The notes beneath the pieces were generated by a model that was not told where the DNA came from, searched no databases, and saw only the letters and a program-made list of their open reading frames with translations. The translations under genes were made by a program, and so were the position numbers. Positions 15,858-24,786 of a stretch of DNA of 37,331 nt are shown piece by piece (the stretch's first letter is position 1; the number at the start of each line of letters is the position of its first letter). This stretch comes from Halobacteriales archaeon QS_3_64_16 (GTDB taxonomy: Archaea; Halobacteriota; Halobacteria; Halobacteriales; Halococcaceae): assembly GCA_003021705.1 (NCBI GenBank), contig PXRJ01000010.1, forward strand, positions 1 to 37,331. The letters run 5' to 3'.

Positions 15858-17141
15858 CTACCCGTCGGTCCCCCGTTCGACCGCGAGCAGGAGAGCAGTC
15901 GCGATCGTCCCACAGACCGCGAGCAGCCCCCACCCGGCGTCGTAGCCCGCGCTGTCGACGAGCAGGCCGAATGTCGGTGGGGCGAACAGCGCGCCGCCGT
16001 TGAGCGCGATCTGTCCGCCCGCGGTGGCGCTCGCGATCCGGCTCTCCGGGACGAGCGTCCCCAGACAGGAGTAGTAGATCCCCGTGAACCCGAGGACGCA
16101 TACCCCGAGCAGCAAGAAGGCCACCAGCGCGGCGAGCCGCGAGCCGACACGAGTCACGCTCAGAAGCAAGACGGTGCCGAGCGCGGCCTGAGCGAGCAAT
16201 ACTCGCACCGTTGCACGCCGCTCGGATCCTGGAAGGGTATCCCCGAGCCAGCCGGCACCGATACGGCCGGCGCTCCCGCCGACCTGGACGGCCGCAAGCA
16301 CCCCTCCCCCGAAGGCGATGCTCGTCCCGACCGACTCGGCGACGTATAGTACTGTGTAGCCGACGGTCGTGAACAGCGCCGCCCCGAGGAAGAAGCCAGC
16401 CGCCGTCAGTCGCCGGTAGGCACGATAGCCCACCAGCCGCCGAAGCGTGGCGACGGTGCTTCCCTCCTCGTCGGCCTCGGTCCTTCGATCGTCGGTTTCC
16501 GTTCGGTCGGCGTCGGTGTCGTTCCGTCGATCGTCCGTCTCCGGATCGTCAGTTTCGACGCCGGTTCTCTCACTGGCCGCCTGACTTCCGGGACGCCGGG
16601 AGCGGTAGGCGAAAAAGAAGAGGCCGTCCACCGCGATCGCGAAGGCCGCGATGGCGAGAAAGCCCTCGCGCCAGGAACCCGCGAGCCCGGTGACGACTAC
16701 TGCGCTGATCGCACTGCCCGCAGTGACCCCGACCTGCTTGATGCCAAGCGCGAAGTTCCGGTGGGCGGTCCCGATACCTTCTAAGATCGCCTTGTTCGTC
16801 CCCGGGATCGCACTCGCATACGCCGCGCCGAGAGCGATAACGACCGCGAGGACGGCGAGATAGGCGGGTGCTACGGTGACCGTAGCCGCGCCGACCGCGA
16901 GCAGGGCAAGGCCAACGAGCAACACCGGTCGCTCGCCCCGGGCGTCGATGAGCGTGCCGACGGGCACCAGAAAGACGGTGTATCCGAGGGTGAGTACCGC
17001 GACGATCGCCCCGAGGGCGACTCCCGACAGCGAGAACGCCTCTCGAAAGAACGGCGTCGCCGCGAAGATCGTGTAATAGCAGCTGCTCGCGGCGATCTGC
17101 CAGAGCAGTACCAACCCGATGAACCGGCGATCGCCGCTCAC
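15858..17141 (-). CDS. MFS transporter
   Basis: A 427-residue major facilitator carrier. The first six helices lie within about 1-185, including VFLVPVGTLIDARGERPVLL, which is the loop 2-3 motif of the superfamily. A charged cytoplasmic loop at about 188-232 is made of D/R/T/E repeats (TDDRRNDTDADRTETDDRR), and six more helices run to the end. The pattern resembles the oxalate/formate-antiporter-like and cyanate-type MFS proteins, but the substrate is not readable. It precedes the M20 hydrolase in the same direction and may import its substrate. The start ATG 17141 gives a short N-terminus directly before helix 1, as usual. Confidence 0.85.
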   Translation of the reverse strand: MSGDRRFIGLVLLWQIAASSCYYTIFAATPFFREAFSLSGVALGAIVAVLTLGYTVFLVPVGTLIDARGERPVLLVGLALLAVGAATVTVAPAYLAVLAVVIALGAAYASAIPGTNKAILEGIGTAHRNFALGIKQVGVTAGSAISAVVVTGLAGSWREGFLAIAAFAIAVDGLFFFAYRSRRPGSQAASERTGVETDDPETDDRRNDTDADRTETDDRRTEADEEGSTVATLRRLVGYRAYRRLTAAGFFLGAALFTTVGYTVLYVAESVGTSIAFGGGVLAAVQVGGSAGRIGAGWLGDTLPGSERRATVRVLLAQAALGTVLLLSVTRVGSRLAALVAFLLLGVCVLGFTGIYYSCLGTLVPESRIASATAGGQIALNGGALFAPPTFGLLVDSAGYDAGWGLLAVCGTIATALLLAVERGTDG

Positions 17142-17277
17142 TTGGCATCCTCCCCGCCCGGCAGCGGCCCCTCTTCCGGCTGACGACCGGTATCCGTCCT
17201 GTGATCACCGCTCGGCAGCGAGCGACCCCGACTCCGATGGCGATAGCGAGCCGCTCCGCCCGAGATGCTGCTCGGGT

Positions 17278-19101
17278 TCAAAAGCCGACGAGCAATCCCG
17301 CCCACTGGGGCAGTCGAGAGATGTCGATCCCCCAGATCAGCGGCAGCCACGACAGTGTCAGCAGGGTGATTAGAATTATGCCGATGAGATTGAGCCCGGC
17401 CCCGGTTTTGGCCATCTGTGGGATCGTGATGTAGCCCGACCCGAAGACGATCGCGTTCGGCGGCGTCGCGACCGGCAGCATGAAGGCAAAGGAGGCGGCG
17501 GTCGCCGCGCCGATCATCACCGCGTAGGGGTGGATCGAGAGGCCAACGGCGAGCGAGGCTAAGATCGGCATCAACATCGCCGTCGTCGCGGTATTGGAGG
17601 TGACCTCCGTCAGGAAGATCGTGAGCACGACGATCACGCCGATGACGAGCGCGATAGAGACCCCCTGAAAGGCACTCAACAGGCCGCCGATCCACTGGGC
17701 GAGACCGGTCTCCTCGAAGCCATTGGCGATGGTGAGCCCGCCGCCGAAAAGGAGGAGCACGCCCCAGGGGATCTGCACGGCGGTCTCCCAGTCGAGCAGG
17801 AAGGCAAGCGAACCGTCCTCCTGCCGGGAGGGGAGCAGAAAGAGAAGCAGTGCCGCGCCGATCGCGATGATCGAATCGTCGGTGACGATCGCGGCGAAGG
17901 GATCGACGAGTGAGCGGGAGATCCAGGCTACCGCGGCCGCGACGAACACCACGAGGACGAGTTTTTCCTCGCGGTTCATCGGGCCCAGATTCTTCAGTTC
18001 CTCGTTGATCACGTCGAGTCCGCCCGGGATCGAATCCATCCGTGGTGGGATGAAGGCCTTGACGACGTAGCCCCAGACGATCGCGATCCCGACGACGGCG
18101 ATCGGCACCCCATAGAGCATCCACTGGGCGAAGGAGATCTCCCGGCCGAAGGTCTCCTCGATCGCCCCGACGAGAATCAGGTTCGGCGGCGTGCCGATGA
18201 TCGTCGCGACGCCGCCGATCGAGGCCGAATAGGCGATACAGAGCATCAGTCCCGTCCCGAAATTGAACTCGCCCTGGGCGGTCGGGATGTCCGCCTCGCT
18301 ACCTTCGATCAGGCTGCGGGTCTGGAGGATCACCGCGAGGCCGATCGGCGTCATCATCACCGTCGTTGCAGTGTTAGAGACCCACATCGAGAGGAAACCC
18401 GTCGCGACCATGAACCCGAGAATGATGCGACTCGGGCTCGTCCCGATGGCCTTGATGATTCGCAGCGCGATGCGGCGATGGAGGCCCCACCGTTGCATCG
18501 CCATCGCGATGAAAAACCCACCCATGAACAGGAAGATGTAGGTACTGGCATATGGTGCGGTCGTCGCATCGACGTCGATAGCGCCGGTCGCTGGGAAGAT
18601 GACGATTGGTAGTAGTGACGTCGCGGGGATCGGGATCGCCTCGGTGATCCACCAGGTCGCGACCCAGGCGGTCGTCGCGCCGACGGCCTGACCGGCCGGC
18701 GAGAGGCCTTGAGGGTTCGGTGCGAGCAGGATCGCCGCGAACAGTAGCGGGCCGAGCACGAGGCCGATCTCGTTCCGGAGCCCGTAGCCATCGACGTCGA
18801 AAGCACTTCCCTCGTCGTCGCCGTCACCGTCACCACCACTGCCATCGCCGCCGCTATCGTGGCCGGCACCGGCGTCCATCGCCTCGCTCGCGCTCGGATC
18901 CTGGGTGTCCTTTGTTCTGGGGTCCTCGCTCGGCTGCCGGCCCCCGTCGCTCGCGAACTGGTCGGCGAGTTCGCGCTCCTCGGGGGTTAGCTGCGAGCGA
19001 TCGATCAGCGCGATCGGGTCCATGCTGATCGCTCGGCGCGTCTGCCGATCGAGCGTCCAGAGATACTCCCAGAACACCTCTAGTCGGGACTGTCCGTCCA
19101 T
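17278..19101 (-). CDS. SLC13/DASS-family sodium:anion symporter
   Basis: A 607-residue carrier. Both signature SNT motifs of the family are present, at 242-244 (VSNTATTVMM) and 502-504 (TSNTATTAML), in two inverted-repeat halves. The loops GTPPNLI (about 303-309) and ATPPNAI near the end match substrate-site prolines in DASS carriers. By family it moves dicarboxylates such as succinate or malate, or sulfate, with sodium. An unusual hydrophilic N-terminus of about 110 residues carries a Gly/Asp-rich stretch (SGGDGSGGDGDGDDEGS, 83-99). I place the start at ATG 19101 because a TATA box at 19137-19146 fits a 14-nt leader. A longer frame from 19197 would start upstream of it. Confidence 0.9.
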   Translation of the reverse strand: MDGQSRLEVFWEYLWTLDRQTRRAISMDPIALIDRSQLTPEERELADQFASDGGRQPSEDPRTKDTQDPSASEAMDAGAGHDSGGDGSGGDGDGDDEGSAFDVDGYGLRNEIGLVLGPLLFAAILLAPNPQGLSPAGQAVGATTAWVATWWITEAIPIPATSLLPIVIFPATGAIDVDATTAPYASTYIFLFMGGFFIAMAMQRWGLHRRIALRIIKAIGTSPSRIILGFMVATGFLSMWVSNTATTVMMTPIGLAVILQTRSLIEGSEADIPTAQGEFNFGTGLMLCIAYSASIGGVATIIGTPPNLILVGAIEETFGREISFAQWMLYGVPIAVVGIAIVWGYVVKAFIPPRMDSIPGGLDVINEELKNLGPMNREEKLVLVVFVAAAVAWISRSLVDPFAAIVTDDSIIAIGAALLLFLLPSRQEDGSLAFLLDWETAVQIPWGVLLLFGGGLTIANGFEETGLAQWIGGLLSAFQGVSIALVIGVIVVLTIFLTEVTSNTATTAMLMPILASLAVGLSIHPYAVMIGAATAASFAFMLPVATPPNAIVFGSGYITIPQMAKTGAGLNLIGIILITLLTLSWLPLIWGIDISRLPQWAGLLVGF

Positions 19102-19136
19102 GCTGTGCCGACCGACACGAGCGCGACGGATGAGTC

Positions 19137-19146
19137 TGTATATTCC
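19137..19146 (-). promoter_or_regulatory. TATA box of the SLC13 gene
   Basis: GAATATACAG on the minus strand, centred 41 bases before ATG 19101. The predicted start site near 19115 supports the shorter protein start. Confidence 0.55.
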
Positions 19147-19228
19147 CCGCGATCGAAGGCCCGCTGTGTCCCGATTAGCGACCGGCTCGGTCGTCACCGC
19201 TATGACCCCCGGCGACCCACGACGAGCA

Positions 19229-19681
19229 ATGGGAAACGACCCCGAGTACGACGTCGACTTCCGCGAACATCCCGAGGCCTACGAGATCGGCCGCGGTGAG
19301 GAAGGCGTCTTCAAGGTCCAGCCCTACAAGGACGAACTCCTCCCATTGTGGGGGTTCGCCGACCGCGAGACCGCCGACGAGGGCGGCGAGGCGATCTACC
19401 ACAAGTTCTGCGAGTACCGCGAAGAGGGTGAGTTCGTCGGGATGGATATGGCCCGCAAGTACCTGCAGATGGGCTATACCCGCGCAATGCGGTACGCGCG
19501 CTATCCCGGCGGCCAGAAGTACGAACAGGATGGTTCCGAGCGCGACCCGACGTTCTGGGCCGACGAGGACAAACGCGAGGCCGCGCTCGTCTACGAACGC
19601 TGGCAACAACGCGTCGAGAACGACGAGTCTTATCGAGAAATGAAAGCGGCCCACCGCGAGCGCGACGACGCCGACCGATAG
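19229..19681 (+). CDS. DUF4385 family protein
   Basis: A 150-residue soluble protein that fits the DUF4385 pattern as I recall it: YDVDFREHPEAYEIGRGEEG, then VFKVQPYKDELLPLW, GFADRETADEGGEAIYHKF, FVGMDMARKYLQMGYTRAMR and a charged C-terminus ending with a YERWQQRVENDESY helix. The function of the family is unknown. The protein looks complete. ATG 19229 was chosen because the family-like sequence begins right after it (MGNDPEYDVD); an in-frame ATG at 19202 would add nine residues. It is divergent from the SLC13 gene and precedes the deacetylase gene in the same direction by 166 bases. Confidence 0.75.
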   Translation: MGNDPEYDVDFREHPEAYEIGRGEEGVFKVQPYKDELLPLWGFADRETADEGGEAIYHKFCEYREEGEFVGMDMARKYLQMGYTRAMRYARYPGGQKYEQDGSERDPTFWADEDKREAALVYERWQQRVENDESYREMKAAHRERDDADR

Positions 19682-19817
19682 CACCGCTTCGTTTCCTCTC
19701 TACTCCTTCCCTTTCTCTCGTTCCGGGATCGACCGATCGCGATACTCTCGTCCGCTCACTGCTTCCGTCCGCCGTGTTGCGTCCTCGACTACCGTCCAGA
19801 CCTCCCTTAATGAAGAC

Positions 19818-19823
19818 TTATAC
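19818..19823 (+). promoter_or_regulatory. TATA box of the polysaccharide deacetylase gene
   Basis: TTATAC inside GACTTATACACTG, centred 28 bases before ATG 19848. This is the spacing of a leaderless haloarchaeal transcript and decides the start at 19848 over the upstream ATG at 19827. Confidence 0.6.
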
Positions 19824-19847
19824 ACTGTGGTTAATGACTCGTTATTC

Positions 19848-21269
19848 ATGTCGGAGCGATCGCTCTCGCGGCGGGCTCTGCTCCGGGTCGGCGGGCTCGG
19901 CCTCGTCGGACTAGCCGGCTGTGTGTTCGATGATGAGGGTGAACGATCCGACCGCCGAACCGCGCGGACGACGCCGAGGACGACTCGTTCACCGTCGCCA
20001 ACGACGGCAGCAACAACCGCCGAACCGACGACCGAGAAGAGTACTACGGAGCCGACCGAGACGGGGACGACCGAGGAAACCACCGACGAGAAACCCTCTG
20101 GAGAATCGGCAGACCTGTGTTCGGCAGCCCCGCGGATCGATAGTCGGGGCCCGCTGTTGGTCGCTCGTAATAGCCGCGAACTCCGCAAGTGTGCCGGCCG
20201 CCCGCTCGAGTCCTTCGAGAACCTCTCACCGTGGGCGAGTATCGCCGGCTCGATGGAACCGATTCCCGAGAGCTACACCGGCACGCAGGCGATGGTACTC
20301 GAGACGACCGGCGATCCCTATCTGTCGGTCCGCCGGCACTTTCCCGAGGGAATCGACCTCTCCGATCGCGACCTCTCGCTCGCGATCGACCTGGAGACGC
20401 CGGACTCCGAGCAGGTAGAACTCGTGTTGTCCGCTCCTGACACGGAAAATACCATTACCTGCAAGCGGAGCTTCAGAGCTGCCGGTTGGTATCGCCTCGA
20501 TTTCGGTCCGACAGACGTACGGGGATCGCCCGACCTCACGGACGTCAGGGACCTCCGGCTCCGCGTCCACTCCGGGAAGGGTCACCTGCGGGCGGCCATC
20601 GACTCGCTGCGGACGACCGAGCGGGCACAGCGCGGCGCGGTCATGCTGACTTTCGACGACAACCACCACACTCAGTACGAGACGGCCTTCCCGATTACCG
20701 AAGAGTTCGGGTTTCCGGGCGTCGTCGGCGTCATTCCCCACAGCGTCGGGAAGTCCTCGAAGATTCCCCTCGAAGCGATGGGCGAGATGCGGGCTGCCGG
20801 CTGGGAGATGGTCAGCCACCCTCAACACGACCGCTCGATCCCCGGAATGAGACCCCGGAAAGCACGGGCAGCGATCCGCGAATCGAAGCGGTGGCTGATC
20901 GAGAACGGCTTCGAGCGCGGCGCTCAGTATCTCGTTTGGCCCTACAACGAGTACGACGCGGAGAGCCTAGAAATCGCGAGCCGGCATCACCACCTCGGCT
21001 TTGGCTTCGGCGGTTGTCCGGTCGGCCGGCAGGTCACCGGCCCGCTGTCGGTCGGGCGGGTACACGGCGACGAGATCGAGCGCTCGAAGCGGATGGTCGA
21101 TCTCGCCGCCCGGTACGACGACCTGGCGATCATTATGTACCACACCGTCGGCCTCGATAACGATCGCATCGGCGAGCAGGAGTTCGAAAGCGTGATGGCC
21201 CACATCGATCGCGCGGACGTCGACGTGATCACGACGAGTGATCTCTGGGAATCGCTACCGACGACCTGA
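19848..21269 (+). CDS. Exported lipoprotein with NodB-like polysaccharide deacetylase domain
   Basis: A 473-residue protein. The N-terminus MSERSLSRRALLRVGG combines a twin-arginine signal with the lipobox LAGC (Cys25), so it should be exported by Tat and lipid-anchored. Residues 30-90 are a Thr/Glu/Arg-rich linker. Residues about 115-258 form a beta-rich region resembling a carbohydrate-binding sandwich (inference). The NodB domain starts near 263: the metal motif TFDD is at 268-271 (first Asp catalytic, second metal-binding) and the His pair SHPQH at 323-327 supplies the other ligands. By family it removes N- or O-acetyl groups from cell-surface polysaccharide; the actual glycan is unknown. 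The protein ends with a normal NodB C-terminus (IIMYHTVG, then TTSDLWESL). Confidence 0.85.
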   Translation: MSERSLSRRALLRVGGLGLVGLAGCVFDDEGERSDRRTARTTPRTTRSPSPTTAATTAEPTTEKSTTEPTETGTTEETTDEKPSGESADLCSAAPRIDSRGPLLVARNSRELRKCAGRPLESFENLSPWASIAGSMEPIPESYTGTQAMVLETTGDPYLSVRRHFPEGIDLSDRDLSLAIDLETPDSEQVELVLSAPDTENTITCKRSFRAAGWYRLDFGPTDVRGSPDLTDVRDLRLRVHSGKGHLRAAIDSLRTTERAQRGAVMLTFDDNHHTQYETAFPITEEFGFPGVVGVIPHSVGKSSKIPLEAMGEMRAAGWEMVSHPQHDRSIPGMRPRKARAAIRESKRWLIENGFERGAQYLVWPYNEYDAESLEIASRHHHLGFGFGGCPVGRQVTGPLSVGRVHGDEIERSKRMVDLAARYDDLAIIMYHTVGLDNDRIGEQEFESVMAHIDRADVDVITTSDLWESLPTT

Positions 21270-21328
21270 GAACCGGTCGGTCGACTCCTCGCCGAGAGAC
21301 ACACGACCGAGAGCGGACCGTCGCCCGC

Positions 21329-22528
21329 CTACAGTGAGTTCCGGAGTCGTTTAAAGAACCCTTGGCTGACCTCGACTTCCTCGCCGCCGGCCTCCGCAAA
21401 GTCCTCTAAGGCCTCGCGCTGCTCGTCGTTGAGCTCCTCGGGGGTCACGACCTGGCTCAGGACGTGGAGATCGCCGTGGCCGCGCCGGCGCAGCCGGGGC
21501 ATGCCCTTGCCCTCTAGCCGGAAGGTCTCGCCGCTTTGGGTGCCGGCAGGGAGGTCGAACTCGACGGTGCCGTCGATCGTCGGGACCTGGATCGTGTCGC
21601 CGAAGACCGCTTGCGGGAACGAAATCGCTAGATCGTAGACCAGATCGTCGTCGCGACGCTCGAACTCGGGGTGCTGTTCGACTCGGATGTCGATGAGCAG
21701 GTCGCCGTTGGGGGCCCTGGGATCGCCGGGTGCGCCCTCCCCTTCCATGCGGAGGGTCTGGCCCTCGTGGATCCCCTCGGGGACGGTGACCGTGAGCGTC
21801 GCCTCGTTGCGGACCTGGCCCTCTCCGCTACAGGTCGAGCAGGTCTCGTCGTACAGTGTGCCCTCGCCTTCACAGTGCCGGCAGGTCTGGACTTGCTGGA
21901 CCCGGCCCATCGCGGTCTGGCGGACCTGAGTGATCTGGCCCTGACCCTCACATTCGGGACAGGTCTGGGCGTCGGCGTCGGGCGGGTGACCCTCGCCCTC
22001 ACAGTCCGGGCAGCGCTCCGGGCGCGAGACGGTGAACTGCCGTTCGGTGCCCTCGTAGGCATCCTCCAGATCGATCCGGAGTTCGGTGCGCAGATCCGAA
22101 CCCTGTTGGGGGCCGCCCCGACCCCGCGAGCCGAAACCGCCCCCGCCGTTACCGCCGAAGAACTGCTCGAAGATGTCGCCCAGACCACCGCCGCCTCCGG
22201 CACCGCCGCCGAAGGGATCGCCCCCACCGCCGCCGAAGCCACCGAAGGGGTCGCCGCCGCCCCGGCCGCCCCCGCCGGCACTGCCCGCCCCGCCGCGTTT
22301 CCGGGCCTCCTCGAAGTTCTCGTGGCCCAGCCGGTCGTAGGCCTGGCGCGCCTCCTCGTCTGTCAGGACTTCCTTCGCCCGTTTGATCCGCTTGAATTTC
22401 TCCTCGGCGTCGGGCTCATCGGAGACGTCGGGGTGGTACTCCGTGGCTTTCTCGCGGTACGCTCGTTTGATTTCGTCCTCGCTCGCGTCCTGCGAGACGC
22501 CGAGTGCAGAGTAAAAATCCTCGCTCAT
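21329..22528 (-). CDS. dnaJ: Chaperone DnaJ (Hsp40, type I)
   Basis: A 399-residue type I J-protein. The J domain at 1-70 carries the HPD motif (YHPDVSDEPDAEEKF). A long Gly-rich region (about 77-135) follows. Then come four zinc-finger CxxCxGxG units: CPDCEGEG, CPECEGQG, CRHCEGEG and CSTCSGEG. The C-terminal beta domains bind substrate. It stimulates DnaK ATPase and presents unfolded clients. The start is ATG 22528 (MSEDFYSALGVS); an extension to 22567 adds residues unlike the family. It is divergent from the Rieske gene and converges on the deacetylase gene. No dnaK or grpE lies within this window, although these genes are often clustered in haloarchaea. Confidence 0.96.
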   Translation of the reverse strand: MSEDFYSALGVSQDASEDEIKRAYREKATEYHPDVSDEPDAEEKFKRIKRAKEVLTDEEARQAYDRLGHENFEEARKRGGAGSAGGGGRGGGDPFGGFGGGGGDPFGGGAGGGGGLGDIFEQFFGGNGGGGFGSRGRGGPQQGSDLRTELRIDLEDAYEGTERQFTVSRPERCPDCEGEGHPPDADAQTCPECEGQGQITQVRQTAMGRVQQVQTCRHCEGEGTLYDETCSTCSGEGQVRNEATLTVTVPEGIHEGQTLRMEGEGAPGDPRAPNGDLLIDIRVEQHPEFERRDDDLVYDLAISFPQAVFGDTIQVPTIDGTVEFDLPAGTQSGETFRLEGKGMPRLRRRGHGDLHVLSQVVTPEELNDEQREALEDFAEAGGEEVEVSQGFFKRLRNSL

Positions 22529-22684
22529 CGAGTGATCACTTACCCTTCCTGGGGTCGCCGCCCCCAAAAGAACGACGCTCTACGGTCGCCGTCGGTGGCC
22601 CCCGTCGTCCACTGGTCAGCACTCGCCGTCCGACCGGCTCGTAGCTCGGCGATCGACCGTCGTACTGAAATCGAGTTCAGCGAG

Positions 22685-22690
22685 CTATTA
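22685..22690 (+). promoter_or_regulatory. TATA-like box of the Rieske gene
   Basis: CTATTATG-type element (TATTA core) centred about 28 bases before ATG 22717, giving a leaderless transcript. It supports 22717 over the in-frame ATG at 22690, which overlaps the box itself. Confidence 0.5.
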
Positions 22691-22716
22691 TGTGTGTCTA
22701 TCACTCACGCTCGAAT

Positions 22717-24525
22717 ATGGCAGCAGAGAACACCGATGCCAACGTCAAGTCGCCGTTCGTCCCGGTCGCCTCGCTTCCCGACCTCGAGAGCGAGGGACAC
22801 CAGGTCATCAGCGAGAACGGGCAAGCGATCGCCCTCTTCTACCACGCGGGAGAGGTGTATGCCGTCGACAACCGCTGTCCGCACATGGGCTTCCCGCTCG
22901 CGCGAGGCACGATCGAGGAGGGCGTGCTCACCTGTCACTGGCACCACGCCCGCTTCGAGCTCGAAGAAGGCGATACCTTCGACATCTGGGCCGATGACGT
23001 CCAGACCTTCCCGGTCGAGGTGCGCGACGAAACGGTGTATATCGATCCCGATCCCAAACCAAACGTTCCGCCCGACGTCCGCTGGCGGAATCGATTGGCC
23101 GATGGCTTGCAGGAAAACCTCGATTTAGTGCTCGCGAAAGCGGTGCTTGGCCTCCATACCCACGAACCGATACTGGAGGAGGCCCGAGAAGGAATCGACG
23201 CGGGGAGCGCGAGTGCCTTCGGGACGACTCTCGAGACCGCCGTGAACTTCGGGACGCGCTATCGCGATATGGGGTGGGGTCGCGGGCTCACGACGCTCGG
23301 GTGCATGGCGAATCTATACCCCGAAGTCGGCGAGCGCGACAAACGCCGGGCACTATACAGAGGAGTCCGGGAGGTCGCCGCCGAGTGTGCAGGCGAGCCA
23401 CCCCGCTTCCAGCAGTACGCTTTCGACAACCGTGAGATCCCGAAGGACCGTCTCAAAGAGTGGTTCCGGGATAACTGCGAGGTACGCGACGCCGACGGGG
23501 CAGAGCGGGTCCTGCTCACGGCGATCGCCGCGCTCCCCCCGGCTGAGGTCGCGGAGATCCTCGTTACCGCTGCGACCGACCACCGCTACATGAACGCCGG
23601 TCATACGCTCGATTTCATTAATACGGCGTTCGAGACCCTCGATCACGTCGGATGGTCGGGTCATGCGGATGCCGTGCTCACCTCGACCGTCCAGCAACTG
23701 ACCGGCGCGACCCGCTCGGAGGAGTTATCATCGTGGCGCCAGCCGGTCGACATCGCCGAACTGTGTGCTGACGCCGTCGATCGCCTGCCCGATCTCTTGG
23801 CGGCGGGCGAGGGCAAAGCGTGGGAGGAGTCCCCTGAATTCCTTGAAACGCTGCTCGGTGACGACCCGGAGGCGATTATCGAGGCACTGACCGACGCGAT
23901 CGCGGCGGGTGCGAGCACGACCGAACTAGCGGATGCGGTCGCGCGGGCGGCGACCCGGCGGGTAGCGTACTTCTCGACGAACAACGAGTTCGGCGACTGG
24001 GATACCGTTCATCACACCTTCACCTACGCGAACGCCCTCCATCGAGCTACCGCGAAGACCGATACGCCCGCGCTCTACCGGGGCTGTTTCGACGGCGCGA
24101 TGTCGGTCTACCTCGATCGCTTCCTCAACGCGCCGCGCGCGCCCCTACCCGATCCCGGCGACTCCGAGCGCGATCCGGCGGCCATACGCCAGGAACTGCT
24201 CGAAAGCTTCGACGAGCAGGGACAGGTGAACCGCGCAGCGACTCTCGTCAGCGAGCACTTCGATAGGGGCGGCGATTCGGCAGCTCTGAAGCGGACGCTC
24301 GGGCGCGCTCTTCTGCGCGAGGACTGTGACTTCCATACGCTTCAGGATCTCGAAGCCGGTTTCGGGCGCTTCGAGGCGAGCGAGGGCGACTGGGAGCGAC
24401 GCCTCGCGCTGATGGCTCCCGCTCGGTACATGGCCGCACACTTCCCGACGCGCCGGGAGGCCGAGCAGACGTTCTCGATCGCGACGCGGCTCGGACGCGG
24501 CGAGCGTCTCCACGAAGTGGAGTGA
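22717..24525 (+). CDS. Rieske [2Fe-2S] protein with large uncharacterised C-terminal domain
   Basis: A 602-residue soluble protein. The N-terminal ~115 residues are a Rieske ferredoxin fold with complete cluster ligands: Cys54 and His56 (CPHMGFPLARG), Cys73 and His76 (LTCHWHHARF). The remaining ~480 residues look mostly helical and match no domain I can name. They are rich in histidines: His147 and His149 (GLHTHEP); His289, His296, His310 and His316 (DHRYMNAGHTLDFINTAFET, then LDHVGWSGH); and His432, His433 and His442 (VHHTFTYANALH). Such spacing could hold a metal site, which is inference. There is no ring-hydroxylase alpha-subunit signature. It may be a self-contained redox enzyme whose Rieske cluster feeds electrons to the C-terminal domain. 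A remote similarity to questin-oxidase-like proteins crossed my mind but is unproven. The gene is single and divergent from dnaJ. Confidence 0.8.
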   Translation: MAAENTDANVKSPFVPVASLPDLESEGHQVISENGQAIALFYHAGEVYAVDNRCPHMGFPLARGTIEEGVLTCHWHHARFELEEGDTFDIWADDVQTFPVEVRDETVYIDPDPKPNVPPDVRWRNRLADGLQENLDLVLAKAVLGLHTHEPILEEAREGIDAGSASAFGTTLETAVNFGTRYRDMGWGRGLTTLGCMANLYPEVGERDKRRALYRGVREVAAECAGEPPRFQQYAFDNREIPKDRLKEWFRDNCEVRDADGAERVLLTAIAALPPAEVAEILVTAATDHRYMNAGHTLDFINTAFETLDHVGWSGHADAVLTSTVQQLTGATRSEELSSWRQPVDIAELCADAVDRLPDLLAAGEGKAWEESPEFLETLLGDDPEAIIEALTDAIAAGASTTELADAVARAATRRVAYFSTNNEFGDWDTVHHTFTYANALHRATAKTDTPALYRGCFDGAMSVYLDRFLNAPRAPLPDPGDSERDPAAIRQELLESFDEQGQVNRAATLVSEHFDRGGDSAALKRTLGRALLREDCDFHTLQDLEAGFGRFEASEGDWERRLALMAPARYMAAHFPTRREAEQTFSIATRLGRGERLHEVE

Positions 24526-24645
24526 GGCCGTTTCGCCGACGGTCGGTCTTCACCTGATCGCTCTGGTCGTTTTATCCCAACCGGGTTGAAGACCGGTCCA
24601 TAGCCGAGACTGACACCGATTTCGAGAACCGCCGAGTGGGACGCG

Positions 24646-24786
24646 AGGCGCTACGCGCCTTGGAACGAGCGAGTAGCGCGGAACGGAGTCGTCCGAGAGA
24701 CGGCCGAACCGTCTCTGGTGATGACGAAGATCGCCAGCAGCGATCTTCGAACCATTCCGCGGACCATCCGAGCGGGCGTAGCCCGC
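24646..24786. repeat. Tandem hairpin cluster in a gene-free spacer (copy B)
   Basis: The spacer 24526-24873 has no credible gene. It holds four clean hairpins in 141 bases: AGGCGC 24646-24651 / GCGCCT 24655-24660; AGAGACGG 24696-24703 / CCGTCTCT 24709-24716; CGAAGATCG 24725-24733 / CGATCTTCG 24741-24749; and GCGGGC 24772-24777 / GCCCGC 24781-24786. The third is preceded by ATGA and followed by AACCA, the same framing as the hairpin at 5707-5725, although its arms differ. Both spacers also have another hairpin just upstream. It lies between the 3' ends of two convergent genes, so a termination role is possible for part of it. Confidence 0.6.

Noticed and set aside
21671-23128. 485-codon plus-strand open frame
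   Set aside because: It lies opposite dnaJ and then crosses the Rieske gene out of frame. Both are certain genes, and the frame's composition follows from GC-rich codon use.
24646-24786. CRISPR-like array
   Set aside because: The hairpins differ from one another in sequence and spacing; there are no repeated identical units with unique spacers, and no cas genes.
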